A stretch of DNA of 60,456 nt from an uncultured Collinsella sp. (GTDB lineage Bacteria; Actinomycetota; Coriobacteriia; Coriobacteriales; Coriobacteriaceae): positions 1 to 60,456 of the forward strand of contig CABRHX010000013.1 of NCBI GenBank assembly GCA_902470805.1, in the 5' to 3' direction. Both the position numbers and the translations under genes were made by a program. Shown here in pieces: positions 18,545 to 27,333 of this stretch. The notes beneath the pieces are model-generated. The model did no database searches, was not told where the DNA came from, and saw only the letters and a list, made by a program, of their open reading frames with translations. How positions within the stretch are numbered: position 1 is the first letter of the stretch; each line of letters starts with the position of its first letter.

Positions 18545-18690
18545 CGGAAAGTGTGTCCCAGTTTGAGGCGGGATTCCGGGATGCGCTTTCCGCTTGATGT
18601 GTCATCCGGAAACTACGTCCCAGTCTGAGCGTGAATTCCGGGACGTGCTTTCCGCCTGGGCTGCCATTGGGAAAGCGCGTCTCACCCTGC
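18545..18690. repeat. Three imperfect 62-bp tandem units
   Basis: Units begin at 18545, 18607 and 18669 (the last truncated). Each opens with GGAAA plus a GTCCCA-like block. The first two close with TTTCCGC, so each of those can fold GGAAA against TTTCC. Variation is high, and no CRISPR-like constant repeat exists. Together with the two direct repeats that follow, this fills the 554-base gene-free stretch 18459-19012. Confidence 0.6.
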
Positions 18691-18710
18691 GTTGATGCGG
18701 CATTTTCTTT

Positions 18711-18746
18711 ACGCCCGCGCCCTGCATAGAGTTCGATTCTCCGCGG
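18711..18746 (+). repeat. Direct repeat near ssrA, copy 1
   Basis: A 36-bp sequence, repeated at 18921-18956 with one mismatch. It contains GAGTTCGATTCTCCGCG, which is the T-arm sequence of the tmRNA 3' end (19022-19038) in opposite orientation. It could be an attachment-site scar. Confidence 0.65.
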
Positions 18747-18920
18747 GTGGAGGGATCCGTTAATGCGGCGCATGGCCGGCTGAGATTCGATAAACATCGC
18801 ATCCGTTTTGAGTCGGAAGTTTGCGCGGAGAATCCGCGTATTTGCTTCGCAAATCCGCACCGGCTTCGGCCGCCTGCCGGCGTCCTCGCCCGCTCGCTGC
18901 AAACGCTTCGCGTTTGCTTA

Positions 18921-18956
18921 ACGCTCGCGCCCTGCATAGAGTTCGATTCTCCGCGG
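18921..18956 (+). repeat. Direct repeat near ssrA, copy 2
   Basis: Second copy of the 36-bp repeat, 210 bases after the first. It ends 15 bases before the ssrA terminator and is inverted relative to the matching 17 bases of ssrA. Confidence 0.65.
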
Positions 18957-18970
18957 TATCTGTAAGTAAT

Positions 18971-19001
18971 AAAAAAGCAGGTAGAGACACTTCTCTACCT
19001 G
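18971..19001 (-). terminator. Rho-independent terminator after ssrA
   Basis: On the minus strand GCAGGTAGAGA pairs with TCTCTACCTGC around a short loop and is followed by six T, 12 bases after the tmRNA 3' end. Confidence 0.92.
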
Positions 19002-19012
19002 CCTGTAACTAT

Positions 19013-19376
19013 TGGTGGAGGCGCGGAGAATCGAACTCCGGTCCACGAAAGCCCCCTGATTGGCATCTCCAAGCTCAGTCGCTGGTTTAGTCTCGGACGC
19101 TTTGCGCGCAGCGACACGCTCGCGGCGTCCTAACCGGTTCGGTCTTAGCCTGCGCCATACCGATTACGTGCGCGGGAGCATTCCCCTAAAATGACGTCGC
19201 GCCGGTGTCGGGGAAATCACCGGGTTGACGCGCCGCTATAAATTAAGCAGCGAGAGCCATAGGCTCAAAAGAAGAGTTGTTGTCAATTCAATTTGACGGT
19301 ACCCCTGTTTAACGAGGCGAGGAGACCTCGGCTTGCTTCCTCTCTCAGAGCTATCGTGTCGAAACCAGTCGCCCCC
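19013..19376 (-). ncRNA. ssrA: Transfer-messenger RNA (tmRNA)
   Basis: A 364-base gene. The 5' end GGGGGCG pairs with the 3' acceptor strand CGCCTCC before ACCA, and the 3' T-arm GGAGTTCGATTCTCC is intact, so this is a one-piece tmRNA with encoded CCA. The tag frame is readable as DNNSSFEPMALAA followed by TAA. The C-terminal ALAA is the expected protease signal. A terminator follows. It rescues stalled ribosomes with SmpB, whose gene is not in the window. Confidence 0.95.
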
Positions 19377-19615
19377 GAATGTCGGGAAAGTCTGGATGGT
19401 ATCGGGCCTACAAACACCCGATAACCGTCGACTTTTCAAGGAACATACGGGGCGAGCCCCGCTTGTGATGAGTTATCTTACCACGTTCTGAAAGCAGGCA
19501 GCTGTTCTATGCACGAGCTGTGAAGACCCCAATGTGCGCCGCACTTCGCACTTTTGCTACCGATCGCGTCACGTATATTTTCGCCAAGCAAAATTGACCA
19601 GTCGAAAGGACCGTT

Positions 19616-20050
19616 ATGGATACCAAGCAGCAACTTGTCAATGCCCTCGCAGGCCTGGGCTCAACCATTACCGAAGCTATGGATGTCATCGAAGGCTTTG
19701 TCCCCTGCGGACATCCCGCCCTCACGGTTTCGAACGCCCTTGTTGCGCTGGACGCTGACGATGATGCAGCTCTCGCCCAGCAGCTTGAGACCGTCGAGGG
19801 CTTTATCGACCACGTGAGCGAGAACCGCGGCGTGGCCGCCTACCACGGCATCGAGGTCGAGCTCGCGGGTCCCAAAGCCGATCTGTTCGCAGCAATCCGC
19901 GAGGTAGGCGCCCTTATGCAGACCGCAGGCGTCAAGAACACCCAGGTCAATGAGTGGGTCTACCGCAGTCTGGCAGCACTCGACAGCTCCGACGAAAAGG
20001 CAGCCGAGCAGCTCGCAGAAAGTCACGCCATCAAGGCCGAGCTTTTGTAA
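19616..20050 (+). CDS. Hypothetical helical protein
   Basis: I do not recognise this 144-residue protein. It is acidic, contains a predicted run of helices, has no signal peptide or membrane segment, and has a single CGH near residue 31. The gene is well formed: AAAGGA precedes ATG by seven bases, and codon use matches its neighbours. TTGCTA and TATTTT about 45-70 bases upstream could be its promoter. It stands alone between tmRNA and the convergent toxin-antitoxin pair. Confidence 0.75.
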   Translation: MDTKQQLVNALAGLGSTITEAMDVIEGFVPCGHPALTVSNALVALDADDDAALAQQLETVEGFIDHVSENRGVAAYHGIEVELAGPKADLFAAIREVGALMQTAGVKNTQVNEWVYRSLAALDSSDEKAAEQLAESHAIKAELL

Positions 20051-20108
20051 ATAGCAGACACGGGCCCCTTGGCGCATCGTCGTCCAAGAGGCCCGCAAAC
20101 AGTTCGCG

Positions 20109-20624
20109 TCAGCCGATAGCCGCGCCACCGCGTTCGGCCAAAGTAAGAATCGGCATCATTTGACGAGGTGTCTTTGCTGCAAGATCGGCATGTTCGAGCA
20201 GCTTGCGATCGTTGGTCACCAAGTAATCGACCTGGGCGCGTTTGCATGCGGAGAGTACCAAATTGTCCTCGTAATCGCGATGGAGCGTCAGATATTTGTC
20301 GGCTAGCCACAGATCGGATGCATCAGCGCCCACGGCCGTGGCGTTTTCGGTCATATTCCGAACAAACGCCAACGCCGCATCGCCAATTGCACGGGCAGAT
20401 GCCTCGTCGAGCGCTCCCCCGCTGGCAAGAACGCTGCGCTTCAGCTCGTGTTGGACGACGTACAGCACATCCTTAGCGATATGCACCGGAAAGAACAGCA
20501 ACGCCCCCGTCTCCGTCGCCTGCCCAATAAACGCACGCGCGGCAAGCGACTCGGCATGGTCAACACAAAACGAATCAACCCATACGTTGGCGTCCACCAT
20601 GATCTTGAGAGGCGCCCCACTCAC
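20109..20624 (-). CDS. PIN-domain toxin
   Basis: A 171-residue PIN-domain protein, probably an RNase toxin. The first conserved aspartate lies in IMVDANVWVDSF near residue 9 and a later acidic cluster in YEDNLVLSACKRAQVDYLVTND near 120, the usual metal-binding set of PIN enzymes. It begins at GTG 20624 inside the antitoxin stop (GTGA overlap), so translation is coupled. It is one of the PIN proteins paired with a RelB/DinJ-like antitoxin rather than a VapB type. Confidence 0.85.
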   Translation of the reverse strand: MSGAPLKIMVDANVWVDSFCVDHAESLAARAFIGQATETGALLFFPVHIAKDVLYVVQHELKRSVLASGGALDEASARAIGDAALAFVRNMTENATAVGADASDLWLADKYLTLHRDYEDNLVLSACKRAQVDYLVTNDRKLLEHADLAAKTPRQMMPILTLAERGGAAIG

Positions 20625-20956
20625 AGGATCATCCCCTTTTGGCGATAATGCTCATCCATGGCTTCGGAATAGATTGTGTCCCAACCGCGATCGTCGGATA
20701 CGGGCGACGGAGCGATGCCCAGATCTGCATAAAGCCGGTCGGCCGCTGCCCACGACGCGGCAAACGGAGTATCGTGCGCGACGGTCTGTTGCCGGCCATC
20801 AACGGCAGACAGCACTTCTTCACACTGCCCGCCACCCTGCGCGACCTTGGCCACCACCTTTTTGATGAGTTCGGGCAGTGACCCGCCCGAAAGCCGTAGC
20901 GCCTCCTCGGCACGGTTCTTGACCTGGCGATCTACGCGAACGTTCACCTGTGCCAT
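20621..20956 (-). CDS. RelB/DinJ-like ribbon-helix-helix antitoxin
   Basis: A 111-residue antitoxin. Its N-terminus (MAQVNVRVDRQVKNRAEEAL) is a ribbon-helix-helix DNA-binding domain of the RelB/DinJ type; its C-terminus should wrap the toxin. The start at 20956 is forced because the promoter -10 lies at 21015-21020, so longer readings are impossible. A GTG six codons upstream (20974) is a possible alternative. First gene of the pair, likely autoregulated through the dyad at 20995-21013. Confidence 0.8.
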   Translation of the reverse strand: MAQVNVRVDRQVKNRAEEALRLSGGSLPELIKKVVAKVAQGGGQCEEVLSAVDGRQQTVAHDTPFAASWAAADRLYADLGIAPSPVSDDRGWDTIYSEAMDEHYRQKGMIL

Positions 20957-20994
20957 GCCGCTAACAGCACCCACGTTGATCCCGCTCCCTTCAA

Positions 20995-21043
20995 TTGCTA
21001 GCACCGTTAGCAACACTATATAGAGAAGCTAGCAAATAATCAA
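20995..21043 (-). promoter_or_regulatory. Promoter and operator of the PIN toxin-antitoxin operon
   Basis: On the minus strand TTGATT (21038-21043), a 17-base spacer and TATAGT (21015-21020) form a good promoter. GCTAGC half-sites sit in the spacer (21028-21033), and TTGCTA/TAGCAA arms form a dyad just downstream (20995-21013). This is the layout expected for RHH antitoxin autorepression. Confidence 0.7.
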
Positions 21044-21053
21044 ATGCAAAAGA

Positions 21054-21091
21054 CCTGCGCCCGGACGACACCGATGCCGTCCGGGCGCAGG
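21054..21091 (-). terminator. Terminator after the P-type ATPase
   Basis: CCTGCGCCCGGAC and its complement form a 13-bp stem with a 12-base loop, followed on the minus strand by TCTTTTGC. Confidence 0.8.
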
Positions 21092-21117
21092 CCAGATAAC
21101 GTGGGCGAACGCGTCTG

Positions 21118-23193
21118 CTAATGCAGGTAAGCCTTCGCGTTGCCCAGACTGTAGGCAATCGTTGAGCCGTTGTGCAGCAGCGACGACGCCTGCGGGGTAA
21201 TCGCGCCGGTAATGCCCAGCGCCAGGAGCGCCGAGTTGGTGAGCATCACCTTAGAATAGGAACTCGTCAGACGATCAATGAGGCCCTGGCTCATGCGGCG
21301 CAGGCGCACGATCGCGGCAAGATCCGTATCGGTCAGGATGATATCGGCGACCTCCTTGGCAATATCACTTCCGCCACCCATGGCCAGGCCCACGTCGGCC
21401 AAACCGAGCGCCGGCGAATCGTTGACGCCGTCGCCCACCATGGCAACATGGCGCCCCTCGCTCTTAATGCGCTCCACATAGGCGTACTTGTCCTCGGGCA
21501 GCAGCTCGGCCTTAAACTCGTCAACGCCCGCTTCGCGCGCAATGCGCTCGGCAGTGCGCTCCGAATCGCCCGTGAGCATAACGACATGCTTGACGCCCAG
21601 CGCATGCAGGTCGGCGATGGCCTCACGGACCCCGGGCTTAAGCGGATCCTCGATGCCGAGCACGCCGACGACCGTGCCGTCGACCGCCAGATACAGCGGC
21701 GACAGGCCCTGCATCTGAGACTCGATGCGCTCCTTGATGTCGGATTCGAGCTGTGCGCCCTCGTCCTCAAATACAAAGTGCGCGGAACCGATGATGGCGC
21801 GACGCCCCTCGATGGACGAAGCGATGCCGTGCGCCACAATATACTCGACAGCAGCGTGACGCTCGCGGTGCTCGAGCCCACGCTCGCGGGCGGCGTTGAC
21901 CACAGCACGCGCCACCGGATGCGGAAAATGCTCCTCCAAGCAAGCGGAAAGGCGCAGGACCTCATCCTCGCTCCAACCATCGGTCGTCAGCACGCAAGCT
22001 AGACGCGGCTGGGCCTCGGTCAGCGTACCGGTCTTGTCAAAGACAATGGTGTCGGCCTTGGCAAACGACTCAAAGTACTTGGCGCCCTTGACCATGACGC
22101 CCATCTTGGCGGCATCGCTCATGGCGGTCATGACGGCAACGGAACCCGTGAGTTTGAGTGCGCACGAGTAGTCAACCATCAGCGCCGCCGAGGTCTTAAT
22201 GAGGCTGCGGGTGGTAAGCGCAACCAGGCCCGCGAGCAGGAAGTTCCACGGGACGATCTTGTTGGCAAGGTCCTCCATATGCGACTGGCCCTCGGACTTG
22301 AGCGAGTCGGCCGTCTGCACGAGCGAGACGATCGAGCGGAGCTTGGTCTGAGCCGTATTGGCGCGCACGCGCACCAAGATGCTGCCGTCCTCCACGACGG
22401 TTCCGGCGAACACGTCGTCGCCCACGCTGCGCTCGACGGCCAGCGGCTCGCCGGTCAGGGTCGCCTGGTTGACCATGGCGCTCCCCTGTTCGACCACACC
22501 GTCAATGCAGATGGACATGCCAGTGCGCACGGCGACCAAATCGCCGGGCTCAAGCTCGGTCGCGGCAACGCTCACCTCGGTGTCGCCGACGACCTTTTGC
22601 GCCTTGTCGGGCACATCGAGCAGAGAGTTGATGAGCTCGTTTTCGCTCATGGCGCGGGTGTAGTCCTCGAGCAGCTCGCCCACGTTGAGCAGGAACATTG
22701 TCTGGCCCGCGGTGTCGACATCACGCTTGACGAACGAAATGCCAATGGCCGAAGCGTCGAGCACAGGAACGGTCAGGCGCGGCTGCGCCAGCTCATGAAG
22801 GGCGGCGCGCAAAAATGCCATGTAACCGGCCACGACAAACACCGCACGCAGAGGCGTAGGCAGGAACCAGCGGCGCGCGTAGTGGGCACCGATAAGTGTG
22901 GCAAGATCCATGACGAGCTTGTGCTTGCGTGGCTCAAGCTGCATCACGTAACCCGTCTTTGTGTCGGCAATGGCCTGGGCATCGAGAGCGCCCAAGGCAT
23001 CGAGCACGCTCGCGCGGCGCGGCTCGTCGTACTCCAGCGCCATCTGGCCAATACGGCCATAAACGCGTACCTTGTGCACGCCGTCGATATCGCCGCTGAG
23101 CTTAAGAAGTGCATCGAGATCGCTCTCTGGCACAGGACCCGCCAATTGAAGACGGGTCCTGCCGGGGATCTCGCTAATAACCGAGAATCTCAT
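21118..23193 (-). CDS. Heavy-metal P1B-type ATPase with atypical SCA membrane motif
   Basis: A 691-residue membrane pump with all catalytic motifs: TGEP near 245, DKTGTLTE near 384 (phosphorylated Asp), HP in FPHPVARAV near 425, TGDSERTAERIA near 545 and GDGVNDSPAL near 585. The N-terminal ~65 residues form an HMA-like ferredoxin fold without the CxxC metal pair. The ion-selecting transmembrane motif, normally CPC, CPH or SPC, reads DYSCALKL near 343, so proline is absent. Metal specificity cannot be assigned; iron or manganese would suit the DtxR-like operator upstream. It is encoded directly after a DUF6110 protein. Confidence 0.9.
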   Translation of the reverse strand: MRFSVISEIPGRTRLQLAGPVPESDLDALLKLSGDIDGVHKVRVYGRIGQMALEYDEPRRASVLDALGALDAQAIADTKTGYVMQLEPRKHKLVMDLATLIGAHYARRWFLPTPLRAVFVVAGYMAFLRAALHELAQPRLTVPVLDASAIGISFVKRDVDTAGQTMFLLNVGELLEDYTRAMSENELINSLLDVPDKAQKVVGDTEVSVAATELEPGDLVAVRTGMSICIDGVVEQGSAMVNQATLTGEPLAVERSVGDDVFAGTVVEDGSILVRVRANTAQTKLRSIVSLVQTADSLKSEGQSHMEDLANKIVPWNFLLAGLVALTTRSLIKTSAALMVDYSCALKLTGSVAVMTAMSDAAKMGVMVKGAKYFESFAKADTIVFDKTGTLTEAQPRLACVLTTDGWSEDEVLRLSACLEEHFPHPVARAVVNAARERGLEHRERHAAVEYIVAHGIASSIEGRRAIIGSAHFVFEDEGAQLESDIKERIESQMQGLSPLYLAVDGTVVGVLGIEDPLKPGVREAIADLHALGVKHVVMLTGDSERTAERIAREAGVDEFKAELLPEDKYAYVERIKSEGRHVAMVGDGVNDSPALGLADVGLAMGGGSDIAKEVADIILTDTDLAAIVRLRRMSQGLIDRLTSSYSKVMLTNSALLALGITGAITPQASSLLHNGSTIAYSLGNAKAYLH

Positions 23194-23211
23194 AGTTTGT
23201 GCCTGGGAGCG

Positions 23212-23457
23212 TTACTCGGCTGCCTCGTCAGCAGCGGCCTCGCTCTGGGTGATGTAGGCAGCCTCGGCAACCATGTCGTCGACATTGGCCTTGGCCTGCT
23301 CGACCATGTCCTGGTAGCAGTTCTTGACGCGCATACCGCACGCAATGCCCTGCACGCAGGCATTCTTTACCGGAGCGCTGGTGAGCAGCTTGATGCCGGC
23401 CGTACCAAGCAGAAAACCGCCACCGACAAGCAGGGTGTTAAAAGTCGACTTCTTCAT
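23212..23457 (-). CDS. DUF6110-like small membrane protein
   Basis: An 81-residue protein with one N-terminal hydrophobic segment (LLVGGGFLLGTAGIKLL) followed by a helical region with two cysteines and an acidic end. It resembles the DUF6110 proteins that accompany P1B ATPases of the SCA type; the role is unknown, perhaps a metallochaperone or pump subunit. GGGAG precedes ATG 23457. It lies 18 bases before the ATPase gene and is transcribed from the operator-containing promoter at 23538-23566. Confidence 0.75.
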   Translation of the reverse strand: MKKSTFNTLLVGGGFLLGTAGIKLLTSAPVKNACVQGIACGMRVKNCYQDMVEQAKANVDDMVAEAAYITQSEAAADEAAE

Positions 23458-23537
23458 GTTGCTTCTCCCTTTTGCCGCACAAGCGCGGCATGGTGCCTTA
23501 GCACCCGAGTTCATTAGTTTGCTCGAGCACGCTTTTG

Positions 23538-23566
23538 AAAATAGTTTAGTATAACTATTTGGTCAA
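23538..23566 (-). promoter_or_regulatory. Promoter with embedded dyad, metal-ATPase operon
   Basis: On the minus strand TTGACC (23561-23566) and TATTTT (23538-23543) are 17 bases apart. A perfect 8-bp dyad, AAATAGTT-n6-AACTATTT (23539-23560), fills the spacer, a classic repressor position. The AT-rich core with TAG/CTA arms recalls DtxR/MntR-type metal operators; that assignment is inference. Confidence 0.6.
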
Positions 23567-23603
23567 CAATGGCTAACTTTTTGGAAACTATGGGGGTGAA
23601 CTC

Positions 23604-23636
23604 AATATGACAAAGGGACAGTCCCTTTGTCATATT
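23604..23636. repeat. 33-bp perfect palindromic repeat (family A, copy 1)
   Basis: AATATGACAAAGGGAC and its exact complement flank one central A. It sits one base beyond the stop of the ABC gene at 23638. A degraded relative lies at 29904-29928, and the family B hairpins share the AAAGG/CCTTT core. Confidence 0.85.
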
Positions 23637-23637
23637 C

Positions 23638-25395
23638 CTACAGCTGCCAGGCAGCCGCTTCCTTTTGCAGCGCAACCATGCGGGCGAATTCTCCACCTGC
23701 CGCCTTGAGCTGTGCCGGAATACCCTGCTCGGCAACCACACCATCCTTGAGTACAACGATTTTGTCGGCATTTTCCACCGTACGCATACGGTGGGCAATA
23801 ACGATAACCGTCTTACCTGCAAGCAGACGGGAGAGTGCCTGTTGCACCACGGTCTCGTTCTCCACGTCCAAGCTCGCCGTCGCCTCGTCCAACAGCACGA
23901 TGGGCGCATCTTTGAGCAGCGCGCGGGCGATAGAGATGCGCTGGCGCTCGCCGCCGGACAGCTTGGAGCCGTTCTCGCCGATCATGGTGTCGTAGCCCTG
24001 CGGCATGCGGCTCACAAACTCGTCGCAGTTGGCGGCACGCGCGGCCGCAAGCACTTCCTCATCGGTGGCATCACGACGCCCGAGGCGGATGTTTCCCATC
24101 ACCGTGTCGTCAAAGAGCAGCACGTCTTGGAACACAATGGCGTAGTCGCGCAGCAGCACCTCGGGATCGACGCTCGCAACATCCACGCCACCCACGGTGA
24201 CCGTGCCTTCGGTGGCATCCCAAAAGCGCGCGGCCAGGCGGCTCACCGTAGACTTACCGGAACCCGAAGGACCGACCAGTGCCGTGACCTCGCCTTCCTT
24301 GGCGGTAAAGCTCACATCGGTAAGAACTTTCTCGCCGGCGCGTCCGTCCTCGCCCGCACCATAGCCAAATGCCACGTGATCGAACACCACATCGTGACCC
24401 ACAGGCTCAAATTTCTCGCTGCCCCGCGCCGCAGGCTCTTCCATGATGGAACGCATGCGCTTGGCAGACGACTCGGCGGCAAACAGCTCGGACATTAACA
24501 TCAGTGCCTGATCGAAGGGCGCATAGATGCGGCTCACCATGAGCAGGAAGGCAAACATCACCAAAAAGTCGACCTGGCCGGAGGCGACCATCGCAGCGCC
24601 CGTGACCAACGTGGTGGCAATCCCCAGGCGCAGGATGGCAAAGGCGGAGTTGACCAAAAGCCCATTGGCGAGCTCGCCTTTGGTGGTCTCGCGCTCCTCG
24701 GCATCGATCACGGCGTTGAGCCCCTCAAGATAATGAGCCTCCTGGTTGGTGGCGCGGATCTCGCGCACGCAGTCAAGCGTCTCCTGGATCGCCTCGGTGA
24801 CCATGACCTTCTCGGCGCGCACGCGGTCGAACACCGGGGTCATGGGCCCGCGTGTCAGATACAGCACGGCAAAGGCCACGGGCACGCTCCAAAACGCCGC
24901 AATCGCCAGCTGCCAGCAAAAGAACAGCGACGCCACGAACACGATGGCGCTTGCGATGATGGCGCCCCAGAGTTCTCCCAGCACATGGCTGTAGGCATGC
25001 TCCATAGTCTGAACGTCGCCCATGATGGTTTCGGTTAGATCGGCCAGATCACGACGGCCGAAAAACGACAACGGCAGTTTGCGCAAGCGCTCGGCAATCC
25101 CCATGCGCTGCTTGCCGCACTCCTCGTAAAAGATGCAGTAGGTGTAGTAATACTGCTGCCAGTTAGAGGCAAAGAGCAACACAAAAAAGACCAGGAGGCC
25201 GCCCACGATCGGCAGGGCATCCGGCAGGTCGGCACCGGTGACGAGATGCTCGACAAAGCCGGCCATGACCAGGAACAAAAAGCCCATGCCGGCCATGGTC
25301 ACAAGATTGGTGAGCGTGGTCCAGAAAATGCCGCGTTTTACGCCGGCGACGCCTTTATCGGATAGGAAATACTTCTTTTGGAATGAGGCGAACAT
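23638..25395 (-). CDS. ABC transporter permease/ATPase, YbtQ/IrtB-like
   Basis: A 585-residue half-transporter: six predicted membrane helices in the first ~310 residues, then a nucleotide-binding domain with GPSGSGKST near 378, signature LSGGERQRISIAR near 475 and Walker B IVLLDEATASLD near 500, with the catalytic glutamate present. It starts immediately after the stop of its partner (TAA directly followed by ATG), so the two form a heterodimer. With the divergent AraC gene this resembles ybtA-ybtPQ and irtAB loci, where exporter-fold ABC proteins import metal-siderophores. The substrate is not proven. Confidence 0.88.
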   Translation of the reverse strand: MFASFQKKYFLSDKGVAGVKRGIFWTTLTNLVTMAGMGFLFLVMAGFVEHLVTGADLPDALPIVGGLLVFFVLLFASNWQQYYYTYCIFYEECGKQRMGIAERLRKLPLSFFGRRDLADLTETIMGDVQTMEHAYSHVLGELWGAIIASAIVFVASLFFCWQLAIAAFWSVPVAFAVLYLTRGPMTPVFDRVRAEKVMVTEAIQETLDCVREIRATNQEAHYLEGLNAVIDAEERETTKGELANGLLVNSAFAILRLGIATTLVTGAAMVASGQVDFLVMFAFLLMVSRIYAPFDQALMLMSELFAAESSAKRMRSIMEEPAARGSEKFEPVGHDVVFDHVAFGYGAGEDGRAGEKVLTDVSFTAKEGEVTALVGPSGSGKSTVSRLAARFWDATEGTVTVGGVDVASVDPEVLLRDYAIVFQDVLLFDDTVMGNIRLGRRDATDEEVLAAARAANCDEFVSRMPQGYDTMIGENGSKLSGGERQRISIARALLKDAPIVLLDEATASLDVENETVVQQALSRLLAGKTVIVIAHRMRTVENADKIVVLKDGVVAEQGIPAQLKAAGGEFARMVALQKEAAAWQL

Positions 25396-27219
25396 TTAGG
25401 CCTCGCCTCCCTTCGCCACCGCGACATCCGCGGCAGCAGTGATCTTCCAGCTCGCGGCCTGTTCGTATTCGGCCCACATCTTGGCATACAGACCCTCTTG
25501 GGACAGCAACTCGGCATGGGTACCCGACTCCTGTACGCTGCCCTGGTTGAGCACCACGATTTGGTCTGCGCCCACTACAGTCGAGAGTCGGTGCGCAATC
25601 ATAATGACCGTGCGACCCGCCGCCAGCTTGCTAAAGGCGCGCTGGATGAGCGCCTCGTTCTCGGGATCGGCAAACGCCGTGGCCTCATCGAGCACCACGA
25701 TAGGTGCGTCCTTAAGGATCGCGCGGGCGAGTGCCACGCGCTGGACCTCGCCGCCCGAAAGATATGCTCCGCCGGCACCGAGCATGGTATTGATGCCCTG
25801 TGGGAGCTTGGCCACAATGTCGTCGCACTGAGCTGCGGAGAGGACCGCACGCACTTCGTCGTCAGTGGCCGTAGGCTTGGAGGCACGCACGTTATCGGCA
25901 AGTGTTTGCCGGAACAGCTGGTTGGTCTGGAACACGAAGGCAACCTGGTCCATAAGCTCGTGCGGGTCCATGTCGCGAACGTCTACGCCGCCTACGAGCA
26001 CGCGACCTGCGGAAACATCCCAAAAACGCGGAATCAGGCTTGCGCAGGTTGACTTGCCGCCACCCGAGGGACCCACCAGGGCGAGGGTGCTACCAGCGGG
26101 AACGCTGAAACTCACATGGCTAACGGCAGGTGCTTCGGCACCCTCGTACGTAAAGCTCACGTCCTCAAATCGCACGTCGCCGCCGGCAGGGTGCTTGGGT
26201 TGGGCGGGCACGGAGAGCTGCTTGGATTCCATGACGCTTCGAATACGCGCCAGCGAATCGGCACTCATCTGAGAGGCCTCGCCCACAAACATGAGCTTGG
26301 TCATGGCCGTCGGCACCACGGCCGAAAAGATCGCGTAAAACGTGAAGTTGGCCATAAAGTGCGCGAAGTCCGTCTCGCCCGGCGCCAACAGCAATGCCAC
26401 GGGCAAGAGAAATGCCACAAGGCCATTGAGCGCGGTAAGGTTGAGCACCTGCGGACCTCGGCAGAACGTGCCCGCATAGTTTTGCGCCATGTCGGCGTAT
26501 TCGGCGATCGCGTCGTGGAACGCCTTAAAGGAATAGACCGTCTGCTGAAACACCTTGACCACGGGAATGCCGCGTACGTATTCGGTGCCGGTCTTGTTCA
26601 TCTTGACCAGCGCTCCCATGTAGGCCTTCATGAACTCGGCGCCTTTGCCGCTCATCATGGTGGCCATGGCACCAAGCGAAATGGCCACCGAGATGAGGCA
26701 TGCCGTGCCCAAGCGCCAATCGAGGGCGAATAGCAACACGAGCAAGCCCACGACCATGGCGGTGGCGCCGGCGATATCGGGCAACATGTGTGCGAGCAAA
26801 GTCTCGGTAGAGGCGGCGCATCCGTCTACAATACGGCGCAGCTCACCGGTGGCGTGCGTGTCAAAGAAGCCAAGCGGCAGCTTAAGCAGGTGCTCGCTCG
26901 TAGTCTTGCGGATATTGGACGCGCAGCGAAACGCAGACAGGTGCGTGCACATGAGCCCCACGAAATAAACTACGATGCTTGCCAGCGCAAAACCCACGGC
27001 CCACCAGCCATACATCGCGATGTCGCAGGCTTCGCTCCAGTTAGGTGCCACGGCGATCAGATCGCGCGCGACAAGCCAAATGCACACGTACGGGCCAAAG
27101 CTCAGCAGCTGCGAGAGCGCTGAGAGCGCCATGCCCAAATACGTTAGGAATTTGCGGTCACCGGCATATGCAAGCAGCTCGCCGATACCGCCGCCTTCCT
27201 TTTTTGATTCCTTTGCCAT
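25396..27219 (-). CDS. ABC transporter permease/ATPase, YbtP/IrtA-like
   Basis: A 607-residue half-transporter upstream of and coupled to the previous gene. It has membrane helices up to about residue 330, P-loop GPSGGGKST near 386, signature LSGGEVQRVALAR near 485, and Walker B/D-loop VVLDEATAFADPENEAL near 505. The ATAFADPENE form of the D-loop is typical of the YbtP/IrtA branch rather than drug exporters. The start at 27219 (MAKESKKEGGG) follows AAAGGA; the longer open frame has no ribosome site. No siderophore-biosynthesis gene is present, so a role in scavenging foreign metallophores is a reasonable inference. Confidence 0.88.
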   Translation of the reverse strand: MAKESKKEGGGIGELLAYAGDRKFLTYLGMALSALSQLLSFGPYVCIWLVARDLIAVAPNWSEACDIAMYGWWAVGFALASIVVYFVGLMCTHLSAFRCASNIRKTTSEHLLKLPLGFFDTHATGELRRIVDGCAASTETLLAHMLPDIAGATAMVVGLLVLLFALDWRLGTACLISVAISLGAMATMMSGKGAEFMKAYMGALVKMNKTGTEYVRGIPVVKVFQQTVYSFKAFHDAIAEYADMAQNYAGTFCRGPQVLNLTALNGLVAFLLPVALLLAPGETDFAHFMANFTFYAIFSAVVPTAMTKLMFVGEASQMSADSLARIRSVMESKQLSVPAQPKHPAGGDVRFEDVSFTYEGAEAPAVSHVSFSVPAGSTLALVGPSGGGKSTCASLIPRFWDVSAGRVLVGGVDVRDMDPHELMDQVAFVFQTNQLFRQTLADNVRASKPTATDDEVRAVLSAAQCDDIVAKLPQGINTMLGAGGAYLSGGEVQRVALARAILKDAPIVVLDEATAFADPENEALIQRAFSKLAAGRTVIMIAHRLSTVVGADQIVVLNQGSVQESGTHAELLSQEGLYAKMWAEYEQAASWKITAAADVAVAKGGEA

Positions 27220-27333
27220 GAGATTCCTTTCTAACGGCTTGAGAGTTAACCGTAATGAACTTATCATTGATGTGTTAGCCATGGCTCACAATCAAGCCAG
27301 GCGTGGACGTTTCTGCAAAGGAAAGGGACGCTT

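Noticed and set aside
18545..18690. Possible CRISPR array
   Set aside because: Only three units, diverged along their whole length, no constant repeat/variable spacer pattern and no cas genes.
18716..18746. tRNA fragment with T-arm GTTCGATTC
   Set aside because: No acceptor, D-arm or anticodon arm can be folded around it. The match is to the tmRNA T-arm only.
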